Shown: in pieces, positions 35,694 to 45,482 of the stretch
How positions within the stretch are numbered: position 1 is the stretch's first letter
How the letters are laid out: every line of letters begins with the position of its first letter
Notes under the pieces: model-generated
The model's database searches: none
What the model was told of the DNA's origin: nothing
What the model saw: only the letters and a program-made list of their open reading frames with translations
Source: Clostridium pasteurianum
GTDB lineage: Bacteria; Bacillota; Clostridia; Clostridiales; Clostridiaceae
DNA: 64,000 bases
Direction: 5' to 3'
Assembly (NCBI RefSeq): GCF_001705235.1
Contig: NZ_MCGV01000001.1
Location: forward strand, 1,674,001 to 1,738,000
Program-made: the position numbers and the translations under genes

Positions 35694-36026
35694 TTATTCA
35701 AATAATTCATTTAATAGAGGAATTACATTTATAACTGGTTCTTCATAAGGATGTACTTTTCTTATGATTTTCATAGCAGCCTCTACATATTCACGTTTAC
35801 ATCTAACTTCAACTTTGCATTCTTCTCCTTTGCAAAGTTTCCCCACTTCTCCATCAAATGGATCAGCTCCTTCAAGTGGTCTCCAGTATCCCTGAACTTT
35901 ATTTATAGACATACAATGATCATAATTTCCTATCTTACCTACATTAACTTTACTGAGCTCATCCCCTAATTTTTTAACATACCCTTTTGGAATATAAATT
36001 TCAATTTTAAATTCTCTCATCTGCAT
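35694..36026 (-). CDS. NIF3/CutA-like domain protein (YqfO C-terminal type)
   Basis: A 110-aa protein. The ATG at 36026 follows GGGAG at 8 nt; a longer ORF upstream lacks a ribosome binding site and overlaps the divergent htrA promoter. The sequence FKIEIYIPKGYV, NYDHCMSINKVQGYWRPLEGADPF and KVHPYEEPVINV matches the PII/CutA-like insertion domain of YqfO/NIF3 proteins. It occurs here alone. The fold is small and may bind a metal or ligand; function unknown. It is convergent with the XRE gene, whose stop codon ends at the base before its own. Confidence 0.88.
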   Translation of the reverse strand: MQMREFKIEIYIPKGYVKKLGDELSKVNVGKIGNYDHCMSINKVQGYWRPLEGADPFDGEVGKLCKGEECKVEVRCKREYVEAAMKIIRKVHPYEEPVINVIPLLNELFE

Positions 36027-36149
36027 GTAACCATCTCCCGGAATTATCTTTTTAAATAATTTTATACCAATGTTTTCTATATGTAAACAGCAAGAATAAT
36101 ATATGCAATTTTGTGTCAAAATATTATCAAAAACATTGGTGGCGATATT

Positions 36150-37190
36150 ATGAAAACACATAAATTATTATCCTTAATTTTAGTAGATACTATTTTTATT
36201 TCTACTTTTACTGGCTGTAAATTAAACAACAATAAAACGAATATGCATTCTAATAAGGCAATTGCACAAGATACTACTACAAATGCTGAATCTCCTGTAA
36301 CTATTGCATCAAAAAAGGTTCTCCCTTCAGTTGTCGGCGTTACCACAACTTTTGTTGAAAATAATGAAACCAAACAAGGTGTCGGTTCCGGAATGGTAAT
36401 TGACAGTTCTGGATACATTTTAACTAACAATCATGTAGCTAATAAAAATAGCAAGAGCATAAAAATATCCTTGTATGGTGGTGGTGATGTTGATGCAAAG
36501 CCAATGTGGGCTAATGATAGTTTGGATTTATCGATATTAAAAATAAATTCTAAAAATCTAACACCTGTTGTGCTTGGTGATTCTTCAAAAGTACAAATAG
36601 GTGAAACAGCTATAGCCATAGGCAATCCTCTTGGGCTAAATTTCCAAAGAACAGTAACTTCTGGCATAGTAAGTGCCGTTGACAGAACAGTTGAGGCTGG
36701 AGAAGGTGTATTTATGGAGGACTTAATTCAAACGGATGCCTCAATAAATCCAGGTAACAGTGGTGGTCCACTTATAGATACAAATGGAAAAGTAATAGGT
36801 GTAAACTCTGCAAAAATAACAAGTGCTGAAGGTATAGGCTTTGCCGTTCCAGTAAACATAATTAAGCCAGTTATAAAAAGCTTAAAATCAACTGGATCAT
36901 TTACAACTCCTGTAATAGGTATAATAGGTCTTGATAAATCAATGAGCGGATACCTAAATATAAATTTTAAAAAAGGCATTTATGTTTATAACGTAGCTAA
37001 AAACAGCGGTGCATCTGAAGCTGGAATAAAAAAGGGAGATATAATATTAGGTGTTAATGGAAATGATATTAATACTATGAATGAATTAAGGGAAGCCATA
37101 TACAATACCGGTGTCAATAAAACTATAAATTTAAAACTTCAAACTAGCTCAGGTGAAACTAACGTTAGTGTTAATACTAGAGCGAAGTAA
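36150..37190 (+). CDS. HtrA-like serine protease, lipoprotein
   Basis: A 346-aa trypsin-like protease with a PDZ domain. The ATG at 36150 follows GGTGG. The N-terminus is a lipoprotein signal with a TFTGC lipobox, so it is anchored outside the membrane instead of by the usual transmembrane helix. Catalytic residues are His in ILTNNHVA, Asp in LDLSILK and Ser in NPGNSGGPL. A PDZ domain occupies about 250-340 (GIYVYNVAKNSGASEAGIKKG). Its last two codons and stop (Ala-Lys-stop) lie in the terminus of a palindromic repeat. Extracytoplasmic protein quality control is the likely role. Confidence 0.93.
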   Translation: MKTHKLLSLILVDTIFISTFTGCKLNNNKTNMHSNKAIAQDTTTNAESPVTIASKKVLPSVVGVTTTFVENNETKQGVGSGMVIDSSGYILTNNHVANKNSKSIKISLYGGGDVDAKPMWANDSLDLSILKINSKNLTPVVLGDSSKVQIGETAIAIGNPLGLNFQRTVTSGIVSAVDRTVEAGEGVFMEDLIQTDASINPGNSGGPLIDTNGKVIGVNSAKITSAEGIGFAVPVNIIKPVIKSLKSTGSFTTPVIGIIGLDKSMSGYLNINFKKGIYVYNVAKNSGASEAGIKKGDIILGVNGNDINTMNELREAIYNTGVNKTINLKLQTSSGETNVSVNTRAK

Positions 37191-37425
37191 TAGTATTTTG
37201 AAACATTAAATAAAACTCATAAATCTAAGTTCCAAATTATAAAAGGACTAAGAAATTTTAATAACTCGCTGAAAAAAAGCTCAAACAAATTAAAACTTCT
37301 AAGTCCTTTTATAATTTAGAACAAGACTTATTGAATTTTATTTAAATCGTTCCCAAAATACTATTACTTCGCTCAAAATAAAAACAAGGTAAATTTTCCA
37401 AAGCAAAGCGGCGGAAAATCGTCAT
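37182..37425. repeat. palindromic element, copy C (end of htrA)
   Basis: The palindrome 37182-37372 has termini GCGAAGTAATAGTATTTTG and CAAAATACTATTACTTCGC. The arms TTATAAAAGGACTAAGAAAT and ACTTCTAAGTCCTTTTATAA pair, and the apex is AACTCGCTGAAAAAAAGCTC. The linker AAAATAAAAACAAGG follows, then a flanking hairpin TTTTCC/GGAAAA (about 37396-37422). The htrA stop codon is in the left terminus. Confidence 0.9.
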
Positions 37426-37458
37426 TCATTCTTAATTCTTCTTTCTTAATTTTTAATT

Positions 37459-38367
37459 TTATATATTATATTTGATCATGTAATTATAAAGTGCTCCGAT
37501 TAAATTTGAATCGTTAAAAAACTTACAAGGAACAATCTCTGGCTTTAATAAAATTGCTGGAGCTATATCTTTGGCGTGTTTTTCTATGTTTTCTCTTATA
37601 CAATCAATAAGTACTTTCTGCTTGCTTATTCCGCCTCCAATAGCTATTTTTTCAGGATCGTAAATGTATTGTAAATTATACAATTGTATAGCCATCCTGT
37701 AACAGTAATTATTAAGTGCTTCAATAGCACTTTCATCACCATTATTTATATATTCAAAAGCTTTGTATCCATCCACCTCTTCTATAGATAAGTTTTTAGC
37801 ATCAGCCACCATCTTACATAATGCCTTTGTACCACCACGCGTAGCCCAGGTATTTGCATATTTATCCCTTGGATCAGGCACTGCATCACTAGTAAGAATA
37901 AAACTAAATTCTCCTGCCACAAAATGCTTTCCCTTATGAAGTCTTTTATTCTTAATAACTCCGCCGCCAATGCCTGTCCCTAAAACAACAACTAATCCAT
38001 CATCACAATCCTTAAGATTTCCTTTCCACGCTTCTGCTAAAGCTGCACATTTTCCATCATTCTCGATTGATATTGGGACAGGACATCTTTCGCTAAGTGT
38101 TTTTCCCATATCTTTATCATTATTGTATAGCAGCGCTCCTCCAGAATACAAATATCCCCGATCACTATCTATACGTCCAGGCATGCTCATAGCTATTCCA
38201 TTAATTCTACTTTTGTACTTATCAAAGATTTTACCAATAGTGTCTACAAAATTTTCTATATTATCACTAGGAGTTTTCTCCTTACCTTTCTCAATAAATT
38301 CAGCTTCATCATTCATAATTGCATATTTTATAAAAGTTCCACCTACATCAATTACTAAAAATTCCAT
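37459..38367 (-). CDS. ROK family kinase (glucokinase-like)
   Basis: A 302-aa sugar kinase. The ATG at 38367 follows GGGGAG. The phosphate-binding loop is FLVIDVGGTFIKYAI; the ENDGKCAALAEAW block carries the catalytic Asp; the second glycine loop is VVLGTGIGGGVI. The zinc-binding CGCGxxGC motif of classical ROK glucokinases is absent, as in some family members. It may phosphorylate glucose, N-acetylmannosamine or another hexose. A cre-like site lies just upstream, consistent with carbon regulation. Confidence 0.9.
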   Translation of the reverse strand: MEFLVIDVGGTFIKYAIMNDEAEFIEKGKEKTPSDNIENFVDTIGKIFDKYKSRINGIAMSMPGRIDSDRGYLYSGGALLYNNDKDMGKTLSERCPVPISIENDGKCAALAEAWKGNLKDCDDGLVVVLGTGIGGGVIKNKRLHKGKHFVAGEFSFILTSDAVPDPRDKYANTWATRGGTKALCKMVADAKNLSIEEVDGYKAFEYINNGDESAIEALNNYCYRMAIQLYNLQYIYDPEKIAIGGGISKQKVLIDCIRENIEKHAKDIAPAILLKPEIVPCKFFNDSNLIGALYNYMIKYNI

Positions 38368-38389
38368 AAAAAACACTCCCCAATCTAAA

Positions 38390-38403
38390 TAATATCGTTT
38401 ACA
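38390..38403 (-). promoter_or_regulatory. cre-like site upstream of the ROK kinase
   Basis: TAATATCGTTTACA matches the reverse complement of the CcpA cre consensus (TGWAARCGNTWNCA) at 13 of 14 positions. The rest of the 310-bp gap up to the MFS gene shows no gene and no clear structure. Confidence 0.4.
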
Positions 38404-38677
38404 AAATTATACTTAATATTATCATGTTTTTCAATAAAATTAAAGTCAACTTGTAATTTTTAATTTTCAAGTTTATTATAATATTGTTACACATAATAAT
38501 TATTCATGCAACATACACAAATCTTTAATTCATACATATTTTAGGCCGTAATTTATATTCTCTACATTACATATTAAAATCGATTTTCTATTTTTTGATA
38601 TATGAATTTTATAAGACAAGTAGAACTATTCGCTGCGCAATTAATGCACTTTATTATGAACTTACGGAGGTATTATA

Positions 38678-39889
38678 ATGGTATTATTAAATAGAACTAC
38701 ATTTTCTTCACTACAACATAGAGATTTTAAATGCTTTATAATTGGACAGTCTATTTCTTTGATAGGTACTTGGCTTCAAAGAACTGCACAAGTCTGGTTA
38801 TTATATACTTTAACAAAATCACCTTTTCTTTTAGGTCTACTCAGCGTTTTTCAATTTGGTCCAACACTTCTTTTCTCAGCCTTCTGTGGAGCAATCGTTG
38901 ATAGATTTCCTAAAAAGAAACTGCTTTATTTAACTCAGACTGTAGGTATGCTTCAAGCTTTAGTACTATTCATACTAGTTTACACAAACCACATTACTTA
39001 TCAGTTGATTTTCCTCTTAGCTGTAATAGCAGGTTTGGGAACAACCTTGGACATGCCAACAAGACAATCATATTTCATTGAGCTCGTTGGGAAAAAAGAT
39101 TTGCCTAATGCTATATCACTAAATTCCTCTATTTTTAACATAGCCAAAATAATAGGACCGTCAATTGCAGGTATAATAATGTTAAAGACAAGTATAAGTT
39201 TTTGCTTTTTTATAAACTTTTTGAGCTTCGCTGCCGTACTCACCGGTTTATTCTTTATAAAACAAAAAAGTACAGCTGCAAACACTTCAAAGGGTGCTCT
39301 GCTTAAGGAAGTAAAAGAAGGCTTTAAATATATCTATTCAAATAAAATACTTACAAAAACTTTGATTTTCATGGCAATAATCTGTACTTTTGCTATGAAT
39401 ATAGATGTAATAGCTCCTGTATTTTCAAAAACTATTCTACATAAAGAATCGAGCGGATATACATTTATATTATCTGCAATGGGAGTAGGTTCACTCCTTG
39501 GAACTATAAAAATGGCAAATTTAAGACGAAAAAAACTAAATTTTAAGCTTTTAAAAATTGTTGCCCTTTCAACTGCCACTTTTCAGATAATAGCGGCTTT
39601 CTCTGGCAATCTTTATTTTTGTGCCTTATTAGTACTTGGAAGTGGCTTTTGCAACCTATGTTTTTTAAATGGAAGTAATTCAATACTTCAGCTTAACACC
39701 TCAGACGAATACAGAGGAAGAGTTATGAGTATATATACCCTTGTAAATGCTGGTACAACTCCTATAGGGAACTTACTTGTAGGTACAGCAATGAATATGG
39801 GCGGGGGAAGACTTGGCTTTCTATCTACTGGCCTTGTAGCAATAATTTTAACTATAGTATATTCTCTAGTTTACAAATCCAACTTTTAA
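38678..39889 (+). CDS. MFS transporter (EntS/MFS_3-like)
   Basis: A 403-aa membrane protein with about 12 predicted helices. The conserved MFS motif A region is AFCGAIVDRFPKKK (about residue 70). The N-terminal QHRDFKCFIIGQSISLIGTWLQRTAQVWLLY pattern (split here by description) is typical of the MFS_3/enterobactin-exporter branch. Substrate unknown; drug or siderophore export is the common role. It ends at a strong terminator. Confidence 0.9.
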   Translation: MVLLNRTTFSSLQHRDFKCFIIGQSISLIGTWLQRTAQVWLLYTLTKSPFLLGLLSVFQFGPTLLFSAFCGAIVDRFPKKKLLYLTQTVGMLQALVLFILVYTNHITYQLIFLLAVIAGLGTTLDMPTRQSYFIELVGKKDLPNAISLNSSIFNIAKIIGPSIAGIIMLKTSISFCFFINFLSFAAVLTGLFFIKQKSTAANTSKGALLKEVKEGFKYIYSNKILTKTLIFMAIICTFAMNIDVIAPVFSKTILHKESSGYTFILSAMGVGSLLGTIKMANLRRKKLNFKLLKIVALSTATFQIIAAFSGNLYFCALLVLGSGFCNLCFLNGSNSILQLNTSDEYRGRVMSIYTLVNAGTTPIGNLLVGTAMNMGGGRLGFLSTGLVAIILTIVYSLVYKSNF

Positions 39890-39893
39890 AAAT

Positions 39894-39941
39894 AGCTGTC
39901 TATCCATTGATATTTATGGATGAACAGCTGCCTTATTTTTT
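39894..39941 (+). terminator. intrinsic terminator of the MFS gene
   Basis: AGCTGTCTATCCAT pairs with ATGGATGAACAGCT around an 8-nt loop and is followed by CCTTATTTTTT. Confidence 0.9.
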
Positions 39942-39965
39942 ATTGAATCATCTATAATCATTTTC

Positions 39966-41372
39966 CTATTTTGAATTAAATCTTATTTTTATTGTTGTTC
40001 CTTCACCGAGTTCACTCTCCACATCAAATTTAATATTATGTATTCTAGCAATTTGAGAACATAAAGAAAGTCCAAGTCCAACACCATTATTACTTCTATC
40101 CCTTGATTTATCAACCATATAAAATGGTTCAAATATTTTTTTAATCTCCTCCTTAGGTATTCCAACTCCTTTATCTTTAATTTGTACTATATGATCTGAC
40201 TCTATATATGAATTTATATATATTTTACTTCCACATTGAGAAGCTTTAATTGCATTATCTACCAAATTGCTTATAAGTATTCGTATAAGCTCTCTATCCA
40301 TAGTTAAGCTAAAATCTTCAATTGAAGTTACTAATTCTATATTTTTATCCTTTAACTTCGGTACTATAGAATTTTTTATTTCTTCAATTACACTTTTGAT
40401 TTTACTAACCTGCATTTTAGGTTTTTCTTCTCTTAGCATAATTAAGTCCATTAACTTTGAAGACATTTTTTGTAATCTCTTTCCTTCTTTATAAACATAA
40501 TTCAAACAGTTAAAAGTTTCCTCATCAAAACTTTTATTTGTTATAAGATAATCAGTATAACCTATAATTGATGTAAGTGGACTTCTAATTTCATGTGATA
40601 AATTATCTATAAAATTTTGCTTGTCCATTGAGTTCTCTCTTAATTCCTTTATATTTTCTTCAATTACATCTGCCATATGGTTAAAATTCTCTGCTAAATC
40701 ACCAATCTCATCTTTATTTGTAATCTTAACCCTTTCACTGAAATTTCCTTCTGATATTTTGTGAGTTGATTTTATAAGTTGATTAATAGGATTCACAATT
40801 GTTTTACTTATAATTATCATAACTACAGCTAACGCTATACATACAAAAAAATTCAATTTCATAAGAATATTGTACAAATATCTGTAATTCTTATATACCC
40901 ATGATACTTCTTTTATGTATGAAACTTTATAATATCTATTATATATATAAATTTTTTTATTTATATATAAATAGCTTTTGCCAGTTATATCTCGAACTTC
41001 ATAACTAACTTTATCTTTAGAAAAATTACCATTGCTTTCGTTTCTTGATACTCCTTTTTTAAAGTCGTCATATATTTTCCTGTTACTGTTATCTAATATC
41101 TGAAAATATATTTCTCCATTAGTTACAGATTCCATGTATGAATTAATAGCCTGGTTTATCTTGGCCTTATTGTCAGCAATATAAATTTTATCACTAAGTC
41201 GCACATACAGCTGCATAGATTCACAAAATCTATTTTGTTCGTTTATTCCAGAATTAATTTCACTCTCCAAATTTAATTTAAAACTTCTATTTATTAAATA
41301 CATAGTCGATGGAACAAAAAAAAATTCAAAAGCAACTAATGTGCATATAAAAATTTTCTCCCAAAGCTTCAT
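39966..41372 (-). CDS. sensor histidine kinase (two-component)
   Basis: A 468-aa membrane kinase. Two helices flank an extracytoplasmic sensor region (about 30-165), followed by HAMP (about 190-240), HisKA with the phosphorylated His in LSHEIRSPL, and a HATPase domain (VDNAIKAS N-box, IKDKGVGIP G1, GLGLSLC G2). Its partner regulator gene lies immediately upstream, with no intergenic gap. The ligand is unknown; together with the downstream secreted protein and ABC transporter it suggests envelope-stress or peptide sensing. Confidence 0.93.
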   Translation of the reverse strand: MKLWEKIFICTLVAFEFFFVPSTMYLINRSFKLNLESEINSGINEQNRFCESMQLYVRLSDKIYIADNKAKINQAINSYMESVTNGEIYFQILDNSNRKIYDDFKKGVSRNESNGNFSKDKVSYEVRDITGKSYLYINKKIYIYNRYYKVSYIKEVSWVYKNYRYLYNILMKLNFFVCIALAVVMIIISKTIVNPINQLIKSTHKISEGNFSERVKITNKDEIGDLAENFNHMADVIEENIKELRENSMDKQNFIDNLSHEIRSPLTSIIGYTDYLITNKSFDEETFNCLNYVYKEGKRLQKMSSKLMDLIMLREEKPKMQVSKIKSVIEEIKNSIVPKLKDKNIELVTSIEDFSLTMDRELIRILISNLVDNAIKASQCGSKIYINSYIESDHIVQIKDKGVGIPKEEIKKIFEPFYMVDKSRDRSNNGVGLGLSLCSQIARIHNIKFDVESELGEGTTIKIRFNSK

Positions 41373-42026
41373 CTAACCCTCCAATTTATATCCTAACCCA
41401 AATATAGTTCTTATTTCCTTCTTCAAAGATAGTTTCCTTCTAATACGCTGCACATGGTTATCTACCGTTCGTGTTTCCCCGCAATAATCATATCCCCACA
41501 CATTTTCAATTAGTTTTTCCCTTGTAAGAACAATATTTTTATTTTGAACTAAAAACAAAAACAATTCAAATTCTTTCAAAGTAAGCTCTACATCTTTACC
41601 ATCTATCCTGATGCTTCTCTCATCAGTATTTATTTCTATATTTTTATAGCATAATATATTGCTTTTTTTCTTGTAATGCCTTAATGTATTTTCAATTCTA
41701 GCTAAAAGTTCAACCCCTTCAAATGGTTTTGTTATATAATCATCCGCACCTAATTTTAATCCATATACTCTATCTGCAACAGAAACTTTAGCTGTTAAAA
41801 AAATAGTTGGAATATTTCTTTTTTTAATCTTTGAAAATACAGTAAATCCATCAATCTTAGGAAGCATAACATCAAGAAGAAGCAAATCAAATTTCTCATT
41901 TTTTATTGCCTTTAAAGCTTCTTCGCCATCATAAACCTGCGTACTTTCATAATTAGCCATATTTAGATTAAGTTTTATTAAATTAGAAATTGCAGCATCA
42001 TCTTCTACAATTAATATTTTTATCAT
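41373..42026 (-). CDS. OmpR-family response regulator
   Basis: A 217-aa regulator. The ATG at 42026 follows AAAGGTGAT. The receiver domain (1-120) has the acidic pair EDD, the phosphoacceptor Asp in LLLLDVMLP and Lys in YITKPFEG. The C-terminal winged helix (about 130-215) has RTVDNHVQRIRRKL. It is paired with the histidine kinase downstream. Target promoters are unknown, but the divergent-looking secreted protein and ABC genes upstream are the obvious candidates. Confidence 0.93.
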   Translation of the reverse strand: MIKILIVEDDAAISNLIKLNLNMANYESTQVYDGEEALKAIKNEKFDLLLLDVMLPKIDGFTVFSKIKKRNIPTIFLTAKVSVADRVYGLKLGADDYITKPFEGVELLARIENTLRHYKKKSNILCYKNIEINTDERSIRIDGKDVELTLKEFELFLFLVQNKNIVLTREKLIENVWGYDYCGETRTVDNHVQRIRRKLSLKKEIRTIFGLGYKLEG

Positions 42027-42122
42027 TGCTAAATCACCTTTCAGCCTTAACAAATCAGCTAAAATACTAATTTTAGCCGATTCATTATTATGATATTTTT
42101 AATTAATTTACATTCAAAGGTT

Positions 42123-42839
42123 TTATTTATTAGGCATTAATCCTTCACTTTTACCTTCTTTTATTTCATCAAAACCAACTACAGAGTAAGTATTAAGATC
42201 TACTTCTACATAAAAAATTTCATTTCCAGTTGCATCTTTACAATTCATCATAACTCTACCATACTCTTTACCTGCATCACTATCCCCAATTAAATCTATT
42301 GATGCAATACCATCAAAAATTCCTTTATCCTTTAAAAACTTTTCAGTTGCTGCTTTAGCTTTTTCTTTATCACACTTTAAACCCTTCGTGCTTTTTATTC
42401 CATCTAATGCTCTTATACTTGCAACCTTGCCATCTTTTAAGTATATCATAACATTATAATCATCATAAATTGTATTAGTCTTGTTAAAGGTTTCGTATGA
42501 TTTTTCTGCATCAATTGGATCAAAGAATACATATACTACTTTCGAAGCATCTTTATCTCTACCAACATCTGCTCTTAAATGATCTTGTTTCATTTTTTCA
42601 TCCATATCTACATTCATATATTTTTTTAAATAATTTTTTGCAAGGTCAATTGCTTTCTTATCACTAGTTTTTAGTTCATCAACATTACTATTGCTATTTT
42701 CACTTAAATTACTACTAGCTACCTTAACAACATTTTTAGTCGCTTTTTCTGTATTTTTTCCTTCAAAATTGATAACAAATGTACTTGATATTATAACTAC
42801 AGCTGTCAAAGTAAGTCCTATTAATTTTCTTGTATTCAT
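42123..42839 (-). CDS. secreted or membrane-anchored protein, PepSY-like
   Basis: A 238-aa protein with a hydrophobic N-terminal segment (ligand side outside) and no lipobox Cys. The body shows two weak repeats of an alpha/beta unit of the PepSY type (KKAIDLAKNYLKKYMNV and KAKAATEKFLKDKG), each followed by a beta region. I cannot name the family with certainty. It lies between the two-component regulator and the FtsX-type ABC permease on the same strand, so it may be an accessory or signal-modulating protein of that system. Confidence 0.6.
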   Translation of the reverse strand: MNTRKLIGLTLTAVVIISSTFVINFEGKNTEKATKNVVKVASSNLSENSNSNVDELKTSDKKAIDLAKNYLKKYMNVDMDEKMKQDHLRADVGRDKDASKVVYVFFDPIDAEKSYETFNKTNTIYDDYNVMIYLKDGKVASIRALDGIKSTKGLKCDKEKAKAATEKFLKDKGIFDGIASIDLIGDSDAGKEYGRVMMNCKDATGNEIFYVEVDLNTYSVVGFDEIKEGKSEGLMPNK

Positions 42840-42977
42840 TTAAAATTACCTCCACAAAATATTTTTTCGTGCACGAAATTGTTTTTTCAATGATTATTAT
42901 GGACTTAACTTTTACTCTAAATCTACCAAAGTTGTGTACAAGTTGTAAAATATCTCCCAACTTATAAAAATAACTTT

Positions 42978-45482
42978 TTATTCTTCTACCCCCATAATCT
43001 CCACAATATTAATCTTCTCAATTTTCTTTATAGGGAACATCATAGAAAGAAATATTACAGCAAATACGCCAATGCTAGAAACCACTATCTCTTTACAAAA
43101 TAGTATCCAATTAAGACCGCTAATGTTGTTTATACTTTTGCAAATTAAATAATAAAGTATACTGCTGAAAATAGTTCCATAAAATATACCATAAACGCCA
43201 TATAAAAGTCCTTCGCTTAATAAAGTTTTTTTAAGACTACCCATACTCATTCCAGCAGCTCTAAGACATGCAAATTCTTTTAATCTTAGCATCAAATTTG
43301 TATTTACAGTATTAATTATATTTAACACTCCAATCAAACTTATTACTCCTATAAATCCATATACAAGTGCATAAATTTCTATTTTATACTGTTTAGCTTG
43401 TTCTTCAATTTCTACTGAATCATCAATTTTATATCGATAATTAACTCCAAGTTTATCACCTATCTCAGTTTTAACCTTTTTCCTGTCTGCATTTTTATCT
43501 AGCTCAACTTGAAATTCGCTAAATCCCTCTAAACCAGTTATATTTTTGTATCCTTCAGCAGATGTTATAGCAGAAATACCATTGAGATTTTTATAATAAG
43601 AAATTTCTCTACTTAATACAGCTCCAACTTTAACTTTTCGCAATTTTTCAAAATTTACTTTTTTAACATTACCTCTATCATAAATTTTATTGTTATCTAT
43701 ATAAATCTCATCACCTGGTTTTAGATTAGTTTCTCTAATTGTTTTTCCATTAGCTTCATAATCTATCCCATCAAATATCAGTACTTCCTCTCCGCTGTTA
43801 AGTTTTTCAGTGTCGATTTTTCCATCTATAACCACATTTTTTAAAAGGTTAATTTCATTTAAATCATATCCTGTCAGAACATCATTAACATCATAAAAAT
43901 ATCCCCCATAATAACTCAAGGCTCTTTTATTTACACTTTTAAACTCAGGAGAAATATTACTTTTAGGACATAATATCATAAAACTTGATTCCTCTAGTGG
44001 ATATATATTCTTTACGCCACTTATCTTTTTTATCCCATACACATCTTCCTTTTTAAAACTAATATCATTTGAATATATATGCAAATCTTTTATAAATCCA
44101 CCATAATTGAAGTATTGAAGCATCCTATATAAGAAGGCATAAAATGACACAAAAATAACTATACTAACTGCAATCGAAGAAACAACAAGCCTAAAACTTT
44201 TTTTATTTCTTTTCATATTTCTAAATGTTAAAAATGTTTCAAATCTAAATTTCTTTTTTATAGGATTATAACGCTTTTTATACTTTGCAATTCCACTACC
44301 TTTGCTATATCCCCTTATAGCCTCCATAGGTGTTATTTTACTGCTTTTATATACAGGAACAACTGACGAAAAAATAATGCATAAGATTCCAAATCCAGCA
44401 CATATACTAATCGTCTTTAAGGATATATATACACCTGCCATACCCGCACTATCAAATATAGAGAATTTACTCACATTTACTATTAGAAAAATAATTTTTA
44501 TTACTCCTATACCACATAAAATACCAAGAGGAATTCCTATGCCTATCATTATAAAGGCTTCTATAAATACTATACTTTTTACATGATAAGATGAAGCTCC
44601 CAAAGCCCTTAGTACACCAAATTCCTTTATTCGCTGAAAAATAGACATATTAAATGCACTGTATATAACAAGAGCTGAAGATATGAGTATTATACCTCCA
44701 AGAATTATCATCACTATTAAATTTCCAATATCATTATAATTATTTATACTTTTTCCCTTAAGTAAAAGTACACCATCATTATAGTTTTTAAATTTAGGTT
44801 TTATTTTTGCTTCAATTGTTTTAAAACTTTTTTTGAAATCAGCCTTATTTTTCAAATTAACGTAGGCACTATATTTTGATTTTCCAGCCATAATATTATC
44901 CGCTGCTTTCTGTGAAATAAAAAACATATTATTTGTTTCCTTAGAAAAACCTGAAATAGTAAATTCTTTTTGAGCTACATTTTTTGAGTCATTAACTGAT
45001 ATATATAATTTTATTTTATCATTGAGCTTATATCCTTGTTTCATAAGCATTTTAGGTGCTACAGCTTCATTTTCATTTCTAGGAAATTTTCCTTCTTGCA
45101 ATTTTACATTTCTCATTTTTATTACATTATCTTCATAAAAGGATATTTCATAAGCCCTTATAGTTCTATCACCTAAAGTATATTTACTAATTTGGTCCTG
45201 TTTTAAAAAACCATTTCCAACGTAAATACTTATTCCAACCTGACTTACAGAATAATTGCTTTTAAGATAGTTAATATTATTCATATCAAGCCCATCATAT
45301 AAAACATCATAGCTTCCAGTTACATTTATATTTTGCTTAGCTTGAGAATACTCAATACTATCAAGCATCACTGAAATAGCTGTAAAAAGTGCAACTGCAA
45401 GTATTATGCCCAATATAGTAATAATTGTTCTTCTTTTTTGGCGTTTAATATACCTAAAAGCAAGAATCTTGGATACATTCAT
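42978..45482 (-). CDS. FtsX-like ABC transporter permease
   Basis: An 834-aa permease with one N-terminal helix, a large extracytoplasmic domain, a first FtsX core (about 250-390), a second large domain and a second FtsX core (about 700-830). This duplicated arrangement is that of MacB/BceB-type transporters. It overlaps the ATPase gene by 4 bp. Such systems handle lipoproteins, peptides or antimicrobial-peptide resistance; which one is not visible. The downstream two-component system supports a stress-responsive role. Confidence 0.9.
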   Translation of the reverse strand: MNVSKILAFRYIKRQKRRTIITILGIILAVALFTAISVMLDSIEYSQAKQNINVTGSYDVLYDGLDMNNINYLKSNYSVSQVGISIYVGNGFLKQDQISKYTLGDRTIRAYEISFYEDNVIKMRNVKLQEGKFPRNENEAVAPKMLMKQGYKLNDKIKLYISVNDSKNVAQKEFTISGFSKETNNMFFISQKAADNIMAGKSKYSAYVNLKNKADFKKSFKTIEAKIKPKFKNYNDGVLLLKGKSINNYNDIGNLIVMIILGGIILISSALVIYSAFNMSIFQRIKEFGVLRALGASSYHVKSIVFIEAFIMIGIGIPLGILCGIGVIKIIFLIVNVSKFSIFDSAGMAGVYISLKTISICAGFGILCIIFSSVVPVYKSSKITPMEAIRGYSKGSGIAKYKKRYNPIKKKFRFETFLTFRNMKRNKKSFRLVVSSIAVSIVIFVSFYAFLYRMLQYFNYGGFIKDLHIYSNDISFKKEDVYGIKKISGVKNIYPLEESSFMILCPKSNISPEFKSVNKRALSYYGGYFYDVNDVLTGYDLNEINLLKNVVIDGKIDTEKLNSGEEVLIFDGIDYEANGKTIRETNLKPGDEIYIDNNKIYDRGNVKKVNFEKLRKVKVGAVLSREISYYKNLNGISAITSAEGYKNITGLEGFSEFQVELDKNADRKKVKTEIGDKLGVNYRYKIDDSVEIEEQAKQYKIEIYALVYGFIGVISLIGVLNIINTVNTNLMLRLKEFACLRAAGMSMGSLKKTLLSEGLLYGVYGIFYGTIFSSILYYLICKSINNISGLNWILFCKEIVVSSIGVFAVIFLSMMFPIKKIEKINIVEIMGVEE

